From Hedera helix (Eukaryota > Streptophyta > Magnoliopsida > Apiales > Araliaceae): a stretch of 64,000 nucleotides of DNA. This document shows positions 10,343 to 24,800 of this stretch, in pieces. The notes under the pieces were generated by a model. It saw only the letters and a list, made by a program, of their open reading frames with translations, had not been told where the DNA came from and searched no databases. The stretch is from NCBI GenBank assembly GCA_947179155.2, contig OX359282.1, positions 9,771,533 through 9,835,532 on the forward strand. The letters are read 5' to 3'. The translations under genes were made by a program, and so were the position numbers. The first letter of the stretch is position 1; each line of letters begins with the position of its first letter.

Positions 10343-13300
10343 GTATAGTGTTCTAAATATTCGAATGCATAACTTAAGGCATTTCATTTGGAGTTTAATG
10401 ATCTCTCATATATGTGCTTATTGATTATGCCCTTGCTAGGAACAAGAATAAGATCATGAAAGTGGTTATATTTAACCTTTATTTTTTCCATAATTGGGCC
10501 ATATCCATAAATATTGTAGCTGTAAGATATTACCCTTTTCCACTTTCCTTCCGTGTATCTGCATATTTAGTTCAAGCCTTTTTGAATCGGAAAAAATGAA
10601 GCCCGAAATTGAGAGAGAAAGACAAAAGGGTAGATATTTGTTATTTGGAGATGAATTCAAGGGCATTTTATTTTGGACATTATTTAAAGCAATATGACAA
10701 TATTTTAATCAACCACAGATAAATTATAGAGTAAACCACATATATAAGTAGAAATAAAAAAATACATAAATTAAAGACATAAGAAATTTTAAGAAATTCG
10801 AAGCACAAAAGTGTCTTAGTTATCTCTTTTACTCCGTGAGTAGGATGATCCACTAAAGATAGACGAGGTTACATAAACCATAGTTTACTAAGAAGTTTTA
10901 CAATAATAATTCAGTAAGAATCCTTCAAGTCAAAAAGACTTACTATACAAAAGATCGCTAAGATCTATAATCACGAAGAAAATATATTGTTTGAGTTATT
11001 GCTAAAATGTCTTTCAGTTCTTCTTCAAAAGTATTAGCAACAGTATGTTTTTCTTCGGAACGTAGGGTGGAATGCAAGCACTTTGAGCTTTTAGGCCTTT
11101 GAATCATGAGAGTCAGTATTAATTCAAAGTGGTTGTAGCAATCCTTTTATAGACACTCCTTGAAATTTGCAAGTTGGATTGTTACCGTTGTTCCAAATTA
11201 GGGATACTTGTCAACAAATAATTCCTTTGCTTTAAAATGTTATCTGCTAGAACACAAGTTGTTGCTTTCGATAGTGCTATATTTGGTACAATAGCAGACG
11301 CGTGACCTTGTCTTTGTATAACTAGCTGTTGAGAAAGCAACGTTGTCTCTTCATCCTTATTATTAACTCATACGAGATATTATCAATTTCAATAACTTGA
11401 GTCAAGGTTGTATGACCTTTGTCATAAACCTGCCACTGACTATCAAACCTTTGCACTTTTCAAAAATGGTCAATTTAGCCTTCAATGCATAATCATAGGG
11501 TCAGTCTTCACATCATTGAGTGTCTTTACTCAATTATATCTACTTTACAATTCTCAGTGACTTCTGCAATATGATTCTACGATCTGACTTTTACTCAAGG
11601 ATCTTAAAGTTTCTTCTAATATACCTAATTTCTTCACTTTGCGATTTTAGAGTTAACTCAGCTTTCACTTCAACGAAATGCTAAACTTCTTAGATAAACT
11701 TCAACTATACTATTTACATGGTTATGTCATACAATTATGGATTTACCTAAGAAGTTAGATCCCTAACTAAATCCTTATACGTAGAATTTTCATAAAAACT
11801 TTACAAAAATTACTTATTTTTATAAATATACATTATAAATCAGTTATCATTAAATTTAAATAGGGTAAACATAAATCCAAGTACTAAAAAACGAAATTAG
11901 AAAAAATAAACAAGAAAGTGGAAATAGTTACCGAGCAAATTTATTTTTATTTAAAATAATTTTATAAATTGTATAGTATTAACACTCATTATACATTAAA
12001 TACGTACAAGGATTTATATTTATTTTATTTCCAGACTCTCCTATATACAACATATAAATGAGCATTTCTTTACATCTTCAAATTACTTATTGAAATTTGT
12101 AAAAATAACGTATTCTCTAAATATATAAAATTATTTTTCAAACCTCATGTTTTCATTCTCGCTAAGGAAGTGTTTAGGTTAATGATTTTCCTCCTTAACA
12201 ATCAAACACTTTGGTATTTTAAAATTTTATTTTGCTAATTATTTTAGAATTAGACCAAAAATTCCTTCTATTAATATATTTTAAAATTATATTTATTTTG
12301 TAATTATTACATTTTCTTTTCACCTTCATACACCATTCACTCAATGCTACACCATTCATTGCTATAAAAAATGACTCAAGTATAATTTGTATACAAATTA
12401 AAAAAAGTACAAAAATAATAAACTATAAACAAGCTTCAATTTTACTCATTATAGATCCCAGATAAATATAGATTTTTTTTTCCTTCATAAAAGTGTCTCT
12501 ACTTTAGTATTCTTAAGGATAACATAGTTTTCAAAAAGGTAATGCAATGGGGTCTCAAATTTTTAGTTTTAAATGAATCTCAAATGATATGATATTGAAT
12601 ATTGAATTGATAATTTATGACATAATTAATTAAATAAAATTTGTCCAATCGGTGTTACGACGATTTGAGATACTTTTTGAAATTAAAAATTTAAGACTTT
12701 TTACATCACCATTTTCAAAAATATATAAAAATAAAATCGTGTGATTTAGACATATTATAGGGAACCCTTTTTTTTTCTTGGTGTAAATCTTTTATGCCAT
12801 AGTAGAAGTAATTAATTTAAATATTTTTTCTCAAATTACCATATCCCTAAGTGCCAAACCAAAGCATTTTGTCGCCTAGTAAAAAATGTCAGTGAAGGCG
12901 TTGACACATTAGACTCGGATACCTTCTTAGTTTTGAATTACAAATTATCTTCCATAATCTCAAAGCTTCCGATGCACGAACTAGAGTCTCAAACAACACT
13001 TAAACCCCTTTTTCCATTTTTACCCTTCCTCTCTCTAGAAACGACCTTTTTCTCTCCCTAAAAGTGTGATAGATAGAGTAGGTGTAAAGTAGGAACAACC
13101 TTCCCATTTTACCACGACAACTCACTATTGAATTCTGGCTAATTTAATACACATTTTAGAGAGAGAAAGTGGGGCCGTATTTTTGGAAAGAGGAAGTGTT
13201 CAGCTTTGTTGTTTGTTTGGTGATTCTTCTTCATCCATTCCAAGCCCTATCATTTTCTTCCCGTAGATCTCGGCTGGGAGTTTTTTCTCCGATCCGTGTA

Positions 13301-13412
13301 GACCAATGCTAAACTCCGAGGACTCATTTGGTTGAAATTAATGGTTGGAGTGGTTTTAATTTGATTTATTTCATCTCAATGCTCATAGTTCCAGTGTTGT
13401 TTTTGTGTGAAA
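10343..13412. other. Non-genic DNA upstream of the PH-RhoGAP gene
   Basis: This is AT-rich sequence without a supported gene apart from a small MITE. The last 400 bp (13000-13412) are CT-rich and then less AT-rich and probably hold the promoter and 5' leader of the gene. I could not fix a transcription start. Confidence 0.6.
12527..12720. mobile_element. Small MITE-like element with about 65-bp inverted ends
   Basis: The left end (TTTTCAAAAAGGTAATG...) and the reverse complement of the right end (TTTTGAAAATGGTGATG...) match over roughly 65 bp with mismatches, including shared blocks around GTCTCAAATTTTTA and TCTCAAAT. No clear target duplication was found, so the superfamily is undecided. 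Confidence 0.55.
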
Positions 13413-13466
13413 ATGTCAGCTCCCTTGACGTCGTTCGAGCGTCCCCGAATCGGAGCTACAAACACG
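13413..13466 (+). CDS. REN1: REN1-like exon 1 (residues 1-18)
   Basis: It encodes MSAPLTSFERPRIGATNT. The start is chosen because this short N-terminus ending in a GATNT/GASNT-type motif precedes the PH domain in the family and the donor (GTATAC) leaves phase 0. An in-frame upstream ATG at 13341 is closed by a stop after seven codons. Confidence 0.85.
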
Positions 13467-16092
13467 GTATACTAGCTTCTGATGCTAATTTTGGTAGTCA
13501 ATTTAAGTCAATTAAAGGTTCAGTAGAGGTGTTGGGGGATTTAATAATTTTAGCAGTTTCAAATTTACCTCTGCATTTCTAAGTAATTGGTGACAAATTT
13601 ACTGTGAAGTTTGTTTTCCAGTTTAGTGGAGGAATTATAATTCAGTTTGTTAATTAGGCATTTGGTGTTTCAGTTAGGCTACCTGGGTCATAAAAGCAAG
13701 TATTTGATGACCTGGGGTCAGTACTATAATTGCTCATAGAATGGAATTATTGAGTATTTGATTGTTAAAATTCTTACAGTTTCACAAAAGGTGAAATCTT
13801 TATCGATGTAAACGTACATTGATGCCAATTTCATAAAATCATTTCATAAAATCTAGGCCTTTTTGTTAAAAATAATAATGCTCACTCCAATTCACAAAAA
13901 GAGTCCTATTTGCAAAACAAAATTGTTCCACAAAAAGTCCTTTTTTTTTATATATATATATATATATATATTAATGGTAGTATGAAATGACATAATGTCC
14001 TCAAATATAATAATACAATTTCACTACCATGTTGCCTCTATTAAACTAAATACTCATTATATTTAGAGGTAAACATGGCAGAAAAGTATATCCTTTAAAA
14101 TTTGTAAAATTTTCAAATGGGATTCTTTTTTGTGGAACCAAGGGAGTATTATATTATATCTTTGATTAGGCAATGGAGTTTTTTCTTGAATTTTATCTGA
14201 TTTTACAATGTCAAATTGCAAACTTAATTTTCAATAACAAAAAGGTTGAAGTGTTCAATATTTTGAATAATATTTTTATGCAATATAAGATTACAAACAT
14301 ATTCTTCATTCCGGTGTTTTAGCATAGGCTGATAGCTTCTTGTGGGCTGAGAATAATGTTTACCATTATTATATGTATAGGAAGCAAACAAGTGAAGGAA
14401 TGTACATCTTTCCTTGCCTGCATTCATATGTAAATGACAAGACAAATCACAATTTGAGGAAATACATTAACAACATTACTGAACTCTATGGAAACTCAGT
14501 TTTTATTCTCTTTCGAACCATATGTATTTTTCTCTATTTCTTTTCCATGCGTGTGCTAATTCTTGAATTAGTTGAGAATTAATTGATTTCTCTGCTTGAA
14601 TGTGTGTTCCTTGACATACCTTTACTATGCTTAGAATGTATATGCTTTTGCTTATCACAAAGGTGGTTGTAGTGTTCTGTGTGATTTAGAACTTATGAAC
14701 TTATTTGCAGGTTTTTAAGAGTGGGCCGCTTTTCATATCTTCAAAAGGTCAGTAACAGTTCCTGTATTTTTACTTTCAACACCTTTTTTTTACTTCGTAC
14801 TCATGTCCTTCAATCTTCTTGTCATGCTAATTATCTTATGAATTTGAACACATGGCTCATGTGTGAATGGATTTTTTTGCATAACTTAGGGCATTAGATT
14901 TTTTACTTCACATTAGCTGAACTGCTGACGTATTGTTTGATCTAATCCTTTCATTGAAAATTTGAAATGAATGCATATATAGTTCTACTTATGAAAATAC
15001 AACGTACATATAACACTGGATATATCTCGAAACATGATCGATTCAAATTAGATATTTGGAACTTTGGACGGGCCTAATCAATGGAAGTTGGTGCTTCACA
15101 ATATGGTACACTATATACAAGTTTGAGCATGGCGTATGTTGATGACCTTTAAGAATGTTTTATCTCGTATATCCTTCCCTCGGACTTCATGCATTTAGGT
15201 CTTACATGTTTCCTTTGTGTTTCGTCATTTCTCAAAAATTTAGAATTTGAGACATTTGTCCTATCAGACAAACTATGAAAGTTTGAGTATCTTTTATGTC
15301 ATTGACCCTTCAAGAATGTTGCATTTCTAATGTCTTTCCATCGAACTTCATTATCAAATTTAGCACCTTTATTCTATTTATGACAACTTTAACCCAAACT
15401 TATTTATATAAAAATTCTCAAAAAACCTATTCAACTCAACTTAACTAAGCCTAAGTCCTAAAATAGTTGGGGTCAACTACATGAATCCTTTGTCGCCATA
15501 TCGCCTTAATCTAGGTATAGTTATTAAGTCATCGCTTAAGCGATGACTAATCTTCTAGTCGCTACTGGAAGTGCAAGTTGACAGCTCGACTTGAGTAATT
15601 AGTCGTTGCCTAGTCAGTTCAAGTTGACGATTTGCTTGACTTGGTATGTAGTCAGATGACTTGTGAACAAACCCAAATTTTAATTTAGCCAACTCAATTC
15701 CAAATTCCAAATTCCAAATTCCAAATTCCAATTAATCCATAACCAAGTCAGCCACATAATTAAAGATCCAAACAAAATAACAAATATATTCAAACAAGTA
15801 TGCGACCAAGGGTTTACTTTGACTGAGAAAAAATATTGGCAGCAGAGAAGAAAAGGGAACTTACATGATCCAAACATCGACAGTAAAAAAATATCGGCTA
15901 ACAGCTTAATTGTGTTTTTTTTATGTGCTAAATCTTAATTGTGTTATGTAGACATCTAAATGGAGTTGTAAGCCAAAAGTTATGATATGAGCAAGGATCC
16001 TAATAGGTGTTTAATTTTTATTATTAATGATATTTAATAGTTTTGGTTGTGAAATTATAATTTTTGTATGTTAATTGTAATTTAAAAATTTA

Positions 16093-16146
<54 letters not shown>

Positions 16147-18836
16147 CACGACTGGTCGTTTAGGCAATTGGCCACCAACTTGTTTCGACTTAACGACTTG
16201 ACAACTATGAATCTAGGACCATGTCGTGTGGTACCTCATGAACGCATTTCGTTGTCAACTACTTCTACCCCAATAAGTTTGGTCTTTTTTCCCATCCCTC
16301 TTGAAAATTGACTTTAGTTAATGGAAGTGTTGGTTAGGGGGTGATGTGATTATAAGTAGGAAAATACTGTAGAAAATGAAGAAAATCAATGTTTTCGTGT
16401 ACGGCAAAAAACGCGTTAGTATAAGAAGACGGTGGTTTAGTCACCCTCCGAAGAGATGGATTTGCGATAATATTTTTGCAGTAATAATTTTGTTCCATCA
16501 AAGTAATCATTGCTTTTTTTTTTTATTTTATCAAAGAGACAAACATCATTTATCACAGTGCAAATCATGCAGTTAGGTCTAAAATATCTTATGTTGCAAA
16601 TTGTTCACCTCTTTTGCAATCTTCTCTGCTTGGAACGTTTTGTTACCCCAATATCATTAGATGCGAAACAGAGTTGCTACTGGTGGTTGGTAATATGGGT
16701 TCATCATTTGGAAGCTTCAACCATAAGGATATTAACATCGACTAGGGTTTGAGACCGGTTGTGACAAGTCAAAAGAAGGCAACATGGAGGTTCAAAGTGA
16801 TGCCAAGGAAGGGCGTTGAGCTTGAGATGACTGATTCCAAAGACGATGTCAGTGGCTTTAACTTGTTTGTGATAGCAAGGGCACTTTGTCCCTTGATAGA
16901 ACTGAGGTCGATAGTATAGATTGGGTGTTTGGCTATAATTATAACGAGTTGGAGATGGTTACTGTGAAATGATTGTTTGTTTACATGATTGGTGTAAAGA
17001 ATTCGTATGATGCAAAGTTGTTTGCTGAATTTGTTTTACTCTTACAATAGATGCACTTTGGCTGCAGGATATTAATGGTTCTCCCATTCAAGGATTAGCA
17101 ATGACTAAAGAAAAGCTTGATGTTCTCAAATTAAATTCAAATCCATCCTGAACTTTTGCTCCTATTCTTAATTGTCAGATCCTTTATTCTTAATTGTCAC
17201 AATATTAATGATATGCTGTAGATGCGAAGGCCCTATACCCTCTGGTTTTCCTATTTTTCGTTGTCTGGTCCTGTGTTCTTGTCTCGATACGAATGATATG
17301 CTGCACATGTGTAGGCCCTATAACTTGTACTTTTTGGACGTGTGGTATGTACAATTAGAGTTCAGAGTTCAGAGTTGTGCTACTTTATTTCTCCACCGCT
17401 CTTCAATTGTGGAGTTTGCGGTGTTCTTTCTTTGGAATTTTTGACTACATTAGGATTTGCCTACTGTATATAGCTTTGTATTAGCTTTAGAGGTTTTTGA
17501 AGGGGTTGGGATCCAAGGATTTAGTTGCATTTTGTTTGTTTCTAGCAGGCTGTTTTGGGGCAAAAAAAAAGGAAATTTTAGGGTTAGGGAAGACTGTTGA
17601 CAGATTAAGGGGCTGTTGGCAGCAAGGGTTTTTGTTGTTTTTCTTTTTAGGTGAAAAACTTGCAAAGCAGATGGTTGTTTTTCTTTTTTGGATAAGTCTG
17701 TGTTTTGGACTACAGAACAGTAAACTCAGGCAGTGGGGTATGGACATGGTGGGTTTATAGGCAATAGTTATTTTTGGATAGATTTGAGATTACACTGTCG
17801 TCTCGGTTTTATGATAGATTTGAGACTACGTTGTCGTCTTGGTTCGGGGATAGATTTGAGATTATGTTGTCGTCTCAATTTGGGGATAGATTTGAGACTA
17901 CGTTGTCATCTCGGATATTGTGGACTCTCTAGCGAACTTAGACAATTGATGGAGGGTGAAAAGTTGGATAGAAAGAAGATACATTAATTACCATGTGTTT
18001 CTTTGATACCAAATGATATAGGACTAAGATTGAGGAAAGAACAAAGGGGATTAAAAGAAGATAATGAGGCTAAAGTTACAAAGAATGCTTAATTCAGTAA
18101 TAATCAATCATTCAAATATATTAGGATGATGGGTGCATCACTTTATAAGTTTATATAGGACAAATAAGAAGACTCTAAACTTAACGACCAAGTATAATGT
18201 AATTAAATAAGGAGACAATCCTAATAATATCTATTATAATTAAAGCTTTAGAATATTCTATTAATATATTAACTATATATCTTAATATTGTCAACTAAGT
18301 AAACTAATTAATTAAAATATCCATAAGACAATATACTCCTTCCATTCTGAATTATAAGATCAAATTGACTTCTTGAAAGTCAATTTCAAACATTTTCAAA
18401 TTTAAAATTGACATGATTCATTCAAGTTTTGGAAATAATAAATCTTGTAATTAGTAATACTTTTTAGATAGTTTATAATATTCATAATTGTATTGACTTA
18501 AGTTAATTGAATTCATGCCAATTTTGAGTTTGAATATGATTGAAATTGACTATTAAAAAGTCTGGCCTTGTAATTCGAAACAGAGGGAGTATAATAATAG
18601 ACAATAATATTAATTTTTTTTTCTTCCATCCACAAATAGTTGCTAATGTTACTGTCTGACCAATGCATCTTTGGCAGTCAATGGGATAAATGGAAACACA
18701 TAACACTTTTTTCTTCTCTTAAATCTGGTGTGTCCATTTATTCCATGGACAACTAGTGATGCATTGGTCAGATAGTGACTATAGCAACCATTTACGCACT
18801 TACTATTAATCACTTCCATATATATGTATGTATGTT

Positions 18837-18896
<60 letters not shown>

Positions 18897-21800
18897 TACA
18901 CGGGAAAAAGGAATCTAAGCTATGCCTTAACTAAGTTTGGCCAAGGTTACTTAATAAAACGACGTAGTTTATTCCTTAGGGTTAAGTTTTCCATTTTAGG
19001 GTTTTATAAAAAAAATCTTTAATTATAAATTTTATACAAAACTACGTCGTTTCATTAAAATTATTATATGGACTTGGCTAAGGCATGCTTTAGATTTTTC
19101 TTTTCCATATATATATATATATACTAGTAATTACCCGTGCCTAAAGGCACAGCGTAATGAAAAATTAAATTAAAATTCAAAAAATAATACATTACCTGTT
19201 ATTTAATAGACAAAAATAACAACAAATTTGAACACTAATGGGCAAAAATAATAGAAAATGCAACTAAAAATTAAAGTACCTGTAGAGCCAAATCATAACT
19301 TCCATTAACATCTTGTTCAAAGTAAAGTAGCTGTAAAATCACATGCATATACACTTATTAAAAACAATCAATGGTAAAGACCATTAGAATTTAGAAGAGA
19401 AGAAAATTCGCAACGACATGTAAATAAACTTAAGAAGACACTAAATGGACAATGCATAAGGTTCAACACTTGACATGGTCTGTGAAACTAATTGAAAGAC
19501 TACTATTTATCAAATTTCATTTGCATAATCTATATTCTATACGTGCTTGTGTTTATATATAATGCATAAATTAACATAAACTCCACCACCTATGTTCCTT
19601 ACTCCGCAACCCGAACTCACAACCATCATCTTTTCAAAATCAAAATCCACATAACAAATCAAACTCAAACCCCAAAAAAGAACTAATTGAGACCAACTAC
19701 ATACTCACATATATATCCAATTTTAAATTTTACAAATCAACAAATCCATTCACCAACATCTGGTAGTACGGATACTCCCTCTGCTCTATTCGTAGCTAAA
19801 ATTTTTCAAAATGTGCAGTTCATGAATTAGTCCAAAATTGCTAGCCACGTTATAGCAAAATGAATAAAAAAAAAGTAATATAAATATACATAAATATAAA
19901 TATACATAAATATAAATTCTTTGTTGTAACTTGCATGATTTACTTGGTCATTTTCTAACAAAAATCTCCCATTGCGCAGGATAATGGGAACAAAATGACG
20001 TGGCTTGTTATAATGGGAACACAATGACTTGAAAAGCAAATAAACCAAATAGTGAAATAGACATTAAATGATAAAAACTAAAAACTGTAGGCAAAAAGAA
20101 TGATAATTGTACAATCAATAATTATCACTATGAGAGTCATTCTCTTCTGAAATTAAGATAATCAATGTTTGTCAAACGATATCCCACATAACCAAAAAAT
20201 TTCAAATCTCTGTTTAAAAAATTAAAAATCTACATAATAAGTATCAACTCTCCTAAAATAGAAGATAGAAAGCTCAAGTGTCCTAATTTTTTCACAGCAA
20301 AATTATATCATTTACTTGCACATCCATCACAATCTATTAAAGTATCATTTACTTGCATTTTCCCTTTAGTGCAGATAAACTCATAGAAAGGGTATATCTA
20401 TACAATAAAGCATGATCTTACAATTTTAGAATTTACTTGCAATAAAACTCAAGTGTTTGACTGAGTGAAACACTAAAATTCTTAAGCACACCCAAATCGG
20501 AATCACAAAATAAACCAAATTAAACAAAATCCCAGAAAAAGACCAATTGAGACCAAGCAAACCCAAATCAAAATAACAAATAATATATATTGAATCTCAA
20601 AATAAACCCACAAAATAAACCAAATTTCAATCACAAAATAAACCAACCCACTAACAAATAATATAGCAACCCACTGATATGAAGCTTTGGTCTAACCCAA
20701 ACAAAGGGGTTGGGTTTACATCACATACTTGTCATCACTGGTATGAAATTTACATCACAAAATTTCCTCTACTGGGTTAAACCAAACAAACGGAATTTAG
20801 TTCATCACATACATCACATACTTGTAATCCATTTCGGTTTCGATGCTGCAACAAAAAATCGAAAGCAGCAGGAGAAGTTAGAAAATAATCACAAATTACA
20901 GCAGGAGAAGTTAAAAAACATCACAAATTAGAAAATAAGCACCGTGAAAAGTAATAATGGGTGGAGGGAGTACCTCAAGTAATCGCCGTTTAGCCTTCCA
21001 GGTTAACCCGAGAAGAAATCACAAATTAGACTATGGTTAATGCTACAGCTATCTTTAATGTGTTGTCTCCCCAAACCCATATGGCCATATGTCATCCCTC
21101 TCGTCTCCGCGTCAATAAAAGAATATTTTGACTGATAATAGTAAGTTTAAATAGTGAGACAGCCTATCAAAAAACATTCTACAACATAAATAATATGTAG
21201 TTTAAGAAGTGGAACTTTCTTACTAAATTTTCTTAAAACAAAGTATCTAAATTCTCCATGAACTAAGCATTTACTATTGCAAAACAAAGAGAATCATCAA
21301 TAGATTTTTTTAATAATTCATTTGTCTACATAATAATCCCAAATAGCTACCAGCCAAGTTGGACCCAATACGACAACATAAACCAAAACTTTAACTACTG
21401 ATTATTTCAACACCAGTATAACAGTCTTATCACAAAATGATTAAATTAGAAGACGTAAGACCACATATCCTTAGCCGCATACATCAATTATCCAGCAATA
21501 TGAACCTGTATAAAATTCAATAACAGAATGTAAGATTTAATAGCACATAGTTGGAGAAATTATCACATTTCATTCCCAATCCTGTAAAGCCCTATATAAC
21601 ACACAGAAACCGACACGACAACAATATAATTACCCAACAAATACAATAATTCTTTCCAGATTTTTTTTAATCAAATTCCACGCGTCAATCAAGAAACTAA
21701 AACAGTTCTAAACTAACAAAATCACAACCAAATCACAATGCCATACAACATTCAAAAATTAGCTACAAATACAGTTCTAAACTACCAAAAGCAACAACAA

Positions 21801-24800
21801 ACCCTAATGCCACAAAACATTCCAATATCAAAACTCAAAATTCAATACAAAATCCAAAACCCACATTCGCATTACCTGTCTCCATCCTCCGCGCATAATC
21901 CTCTGCCACCAAAGACGACACGGCGGCCTTCTTCTGCATCGCAACATGCTTGGTCGACGCTGACAGCAGCTCCTCCGCAGCTCCCCCCCTCAACAACACG
22001 GAGTATGTGGTGTTGTGGTCACGAATGCTGTAATTCCTAAATCTCAGAACAATCTCATATACAGTCTATTGTGAAGGAATGGCTTGAAGCCAATTTTACT
22101 TCATTTACAGTAGAGAACCATAGTACAGTAGAGAACCTATTTACTTCATTTCCCTTCGGTCCAAGATTTGAACCAGACTGCAGATTCTTCGGGTATTCTG
22201 TTCAAATTATTGAGGTAAGAAACTATAAGAATCTATAAGAAACAATTTATCGAACATGATATGTGCATTATTTTTGTGGACAGATTTCATAATTTTCGTC
22301 CTTATTAATCTGCACAAACTCTGCGCAACAACTAAGCTCAACTCAAATACATTCAAACAATGGAAAACAGACTCAATAAACACTTAATTCCCTAAGCAAA
22401 TCTCCTCAATGATTGGCAAAAATCTATATAATATGTGCCTTTAAGGAGTCTGGAGATGGTATGCGATGGTCAACGGCGGGAGGAGCAAGACGGAGTGCCA
22501 AAGATGAGTATGCAATAGAGGAATTTGATGACCCTTGGAGTTGCAACAACTGAGCCGGTGTCACTGAGGGAAAACAGAGGCGGGAGAGAGAATAGGGAGA
22601 AATATAATTTGGGCGGGATTTTGTTTGTGTGAGATTAAGTTGGAAGAGTGGAGAACGCTTTCCTAAAATTTCTATTGCTGCAAGATTCAAAATTGGTCAC
22701 TGAGGGAAAACAGAGGCGGGAGAGAGATTAGGGAGAAATATAATTTGGGCGGGATTTTGTTTGTTTCCCAAAATTTCTATTGCTGCAAGATTCAAAATTG
22801 GTCACACGGAAAACAGAGGCGGGAGAGAGAATAGGGAGAAATATAATTTGGGCGGGATTTTGTTTGTGCGAGATGAAATGCGATGGTCTAGATTAAGTTG
22901 GAAGAGTGGAGAAAAAATCTCAACCGTTCTTGTGCTTTCCCAAAATTTGTATTGCTGCAAGATTCAAAATTGGTCCTATCTTATTATATAGATATAAATG
23001 TATGTATATATATGAGGGAATGATCCATAGTTACAGTTGTAAAGATGATTATACTCTTACACAACAAATCTATTATCGTTCAACTATCACCGTTGAAGAT
23101 TAAGATCTTGTGGCTCAAAAATTAGATTACCCGATCAGGCATGTATGGAATGTAGTGCTTGCTTTAGTTAGTACCAAGATTGACATAGTTACATTGTTCT
23201 TGTCATTCATTGCAGTATTCACACGGTTGACACATGTATGATGTCATCACAAAAGGGACATGATTGTCTCTGGAGTCCTCAGAGATTTGTATTCAGGAAA
23301 GATCTAGTGTGGAACCATAATCCCATGGATTAGTGGCCAGATTTCCCGTGGAACAATATTATTTATTTCTGCAAGTTTTTTCTATAGTTTTCTAATTTTT
23401 TTGACAATAGGTTCTAGAACTTTAGTGAAACTATCCCATTCGTTATGGTACTTGTATACAACATAGATACTTGGGGATAGAGGCCATATTTCCTACTGTT
23501 AGATTTCCTGTGGAACAACAGTATTGATTTTTGCAGTTTTTTTTTTTAATTTTGTTTTTTATTGTAGTTTCTAAATTTTTTGCAATAGCTTTGGAACTTT
23601 TCTGGAAGTATCTCATTGTTTATAGAACTTGTATATAACATAGATACTTGGGATACTAGGAAATAAGGCTCCTTGGATATCCTTCCAAAGAAGTATGATG
23701 AAACAACTCATGACAGATAGTTTGATTTGAATAATAAAAAAATAACCAGAAAAAACAATATACTCACCTAATCTTTTGAAAAAGGGATACTCAGACTCAA
23801 TTTTTCAAAATTTTCAAGACACTCATGATCTATAGGATTATGGTTCCAAACCAGATCTTTTTTAAATAAAAATCTTTGTAGACTCCAAAGACGATGTATA
23901 TCACTATTGTGACAACATACCATATGTGTCAACAATATGATACTACAATGAATTACAAGAACGATGTGACTGTGTCAATCTTGACACTAACTAAAGCAAG
24001 CACTGGATTTTAGATAGGGGTGAAGTAAGCATTTTTGGAGCTTTTTATGAATGAATCTACTCTATTTAGTTATCCTATTATAATAATTTTAAGTGTGTGC
24101 CTGTATTATTAGTGTTTGCTTTTTATCATATGTGCATTGGATGCCTTCTTCTCAGAAAGAAGAAATCTGCTTTAATAATAATGTATGATGTCGTTTTGTG
24201 CTCTCCATTTCTATATAAGGAGAGTTGTATTTCTATTTCAAGACATAATAAGCCTAGCAATAAAATCTCTTTGGTGTGCTTTCTTATTTCATGGCTTTCT
24301 AATCTTCATTTCTAGTTTTCTAAAAGAGTGAAAATATATATCTATAATGTAAATTTATCATAGCATTGCAAAGTAAGTATGCTATGTAGATACCTCTTAT
24401 TAGGATACTTTACATTAGAAATCTAAAGTATGTAGACCAATGATTCGATATGTTGATGACCTGGTTTGTTACTGTTACATGTGGTCGGCTTGGTCACCTT
24501 GAGATTGCCCTTTTGGATAAGTTTCGTATGAGCTTAATTGGGCTTGACTGCTAGTACATTGTCCGTACAAACAAGTTTATTAGAATCGATAATTTTATTG
24601 CCAAGTAAGACCAATTTATCGGAATCGATAATTTGGTATCAAATGCAGGTTGCTCTCTAAATTTATGTTGTCGGAGCCGATAATTTATATTGTAGTAGAT
24701 TTTATTTAGGAGTCTAATTTTAATTATAGTAGTAGATTTTACTTGGCAGATTTTTACTAGGTCGCTAAGTCGTAGAATTCCAATATAAAGAGTTGTAATC

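Noticed and set aside
16749..17150. Possible gene fragment in intron 2
   Set aside because: The composition is slightly gene-like, but frames are broken and I recognise no family.
17733..17987. 84-codon ORF with 12-residue repeats
   Set aside because: It is the translation of the 36-bp minisatellite; there is no gene context, start signal or known domain.
19774..20979. CTCCCTCTGC and GGAGGGAG with TA on both sides as ends of a 1.2-kb Stowaway element
   Set aside because: The inverted match does not go beyond the first eight bases, so chance or two unrelated MITE ends cannot be excluded.
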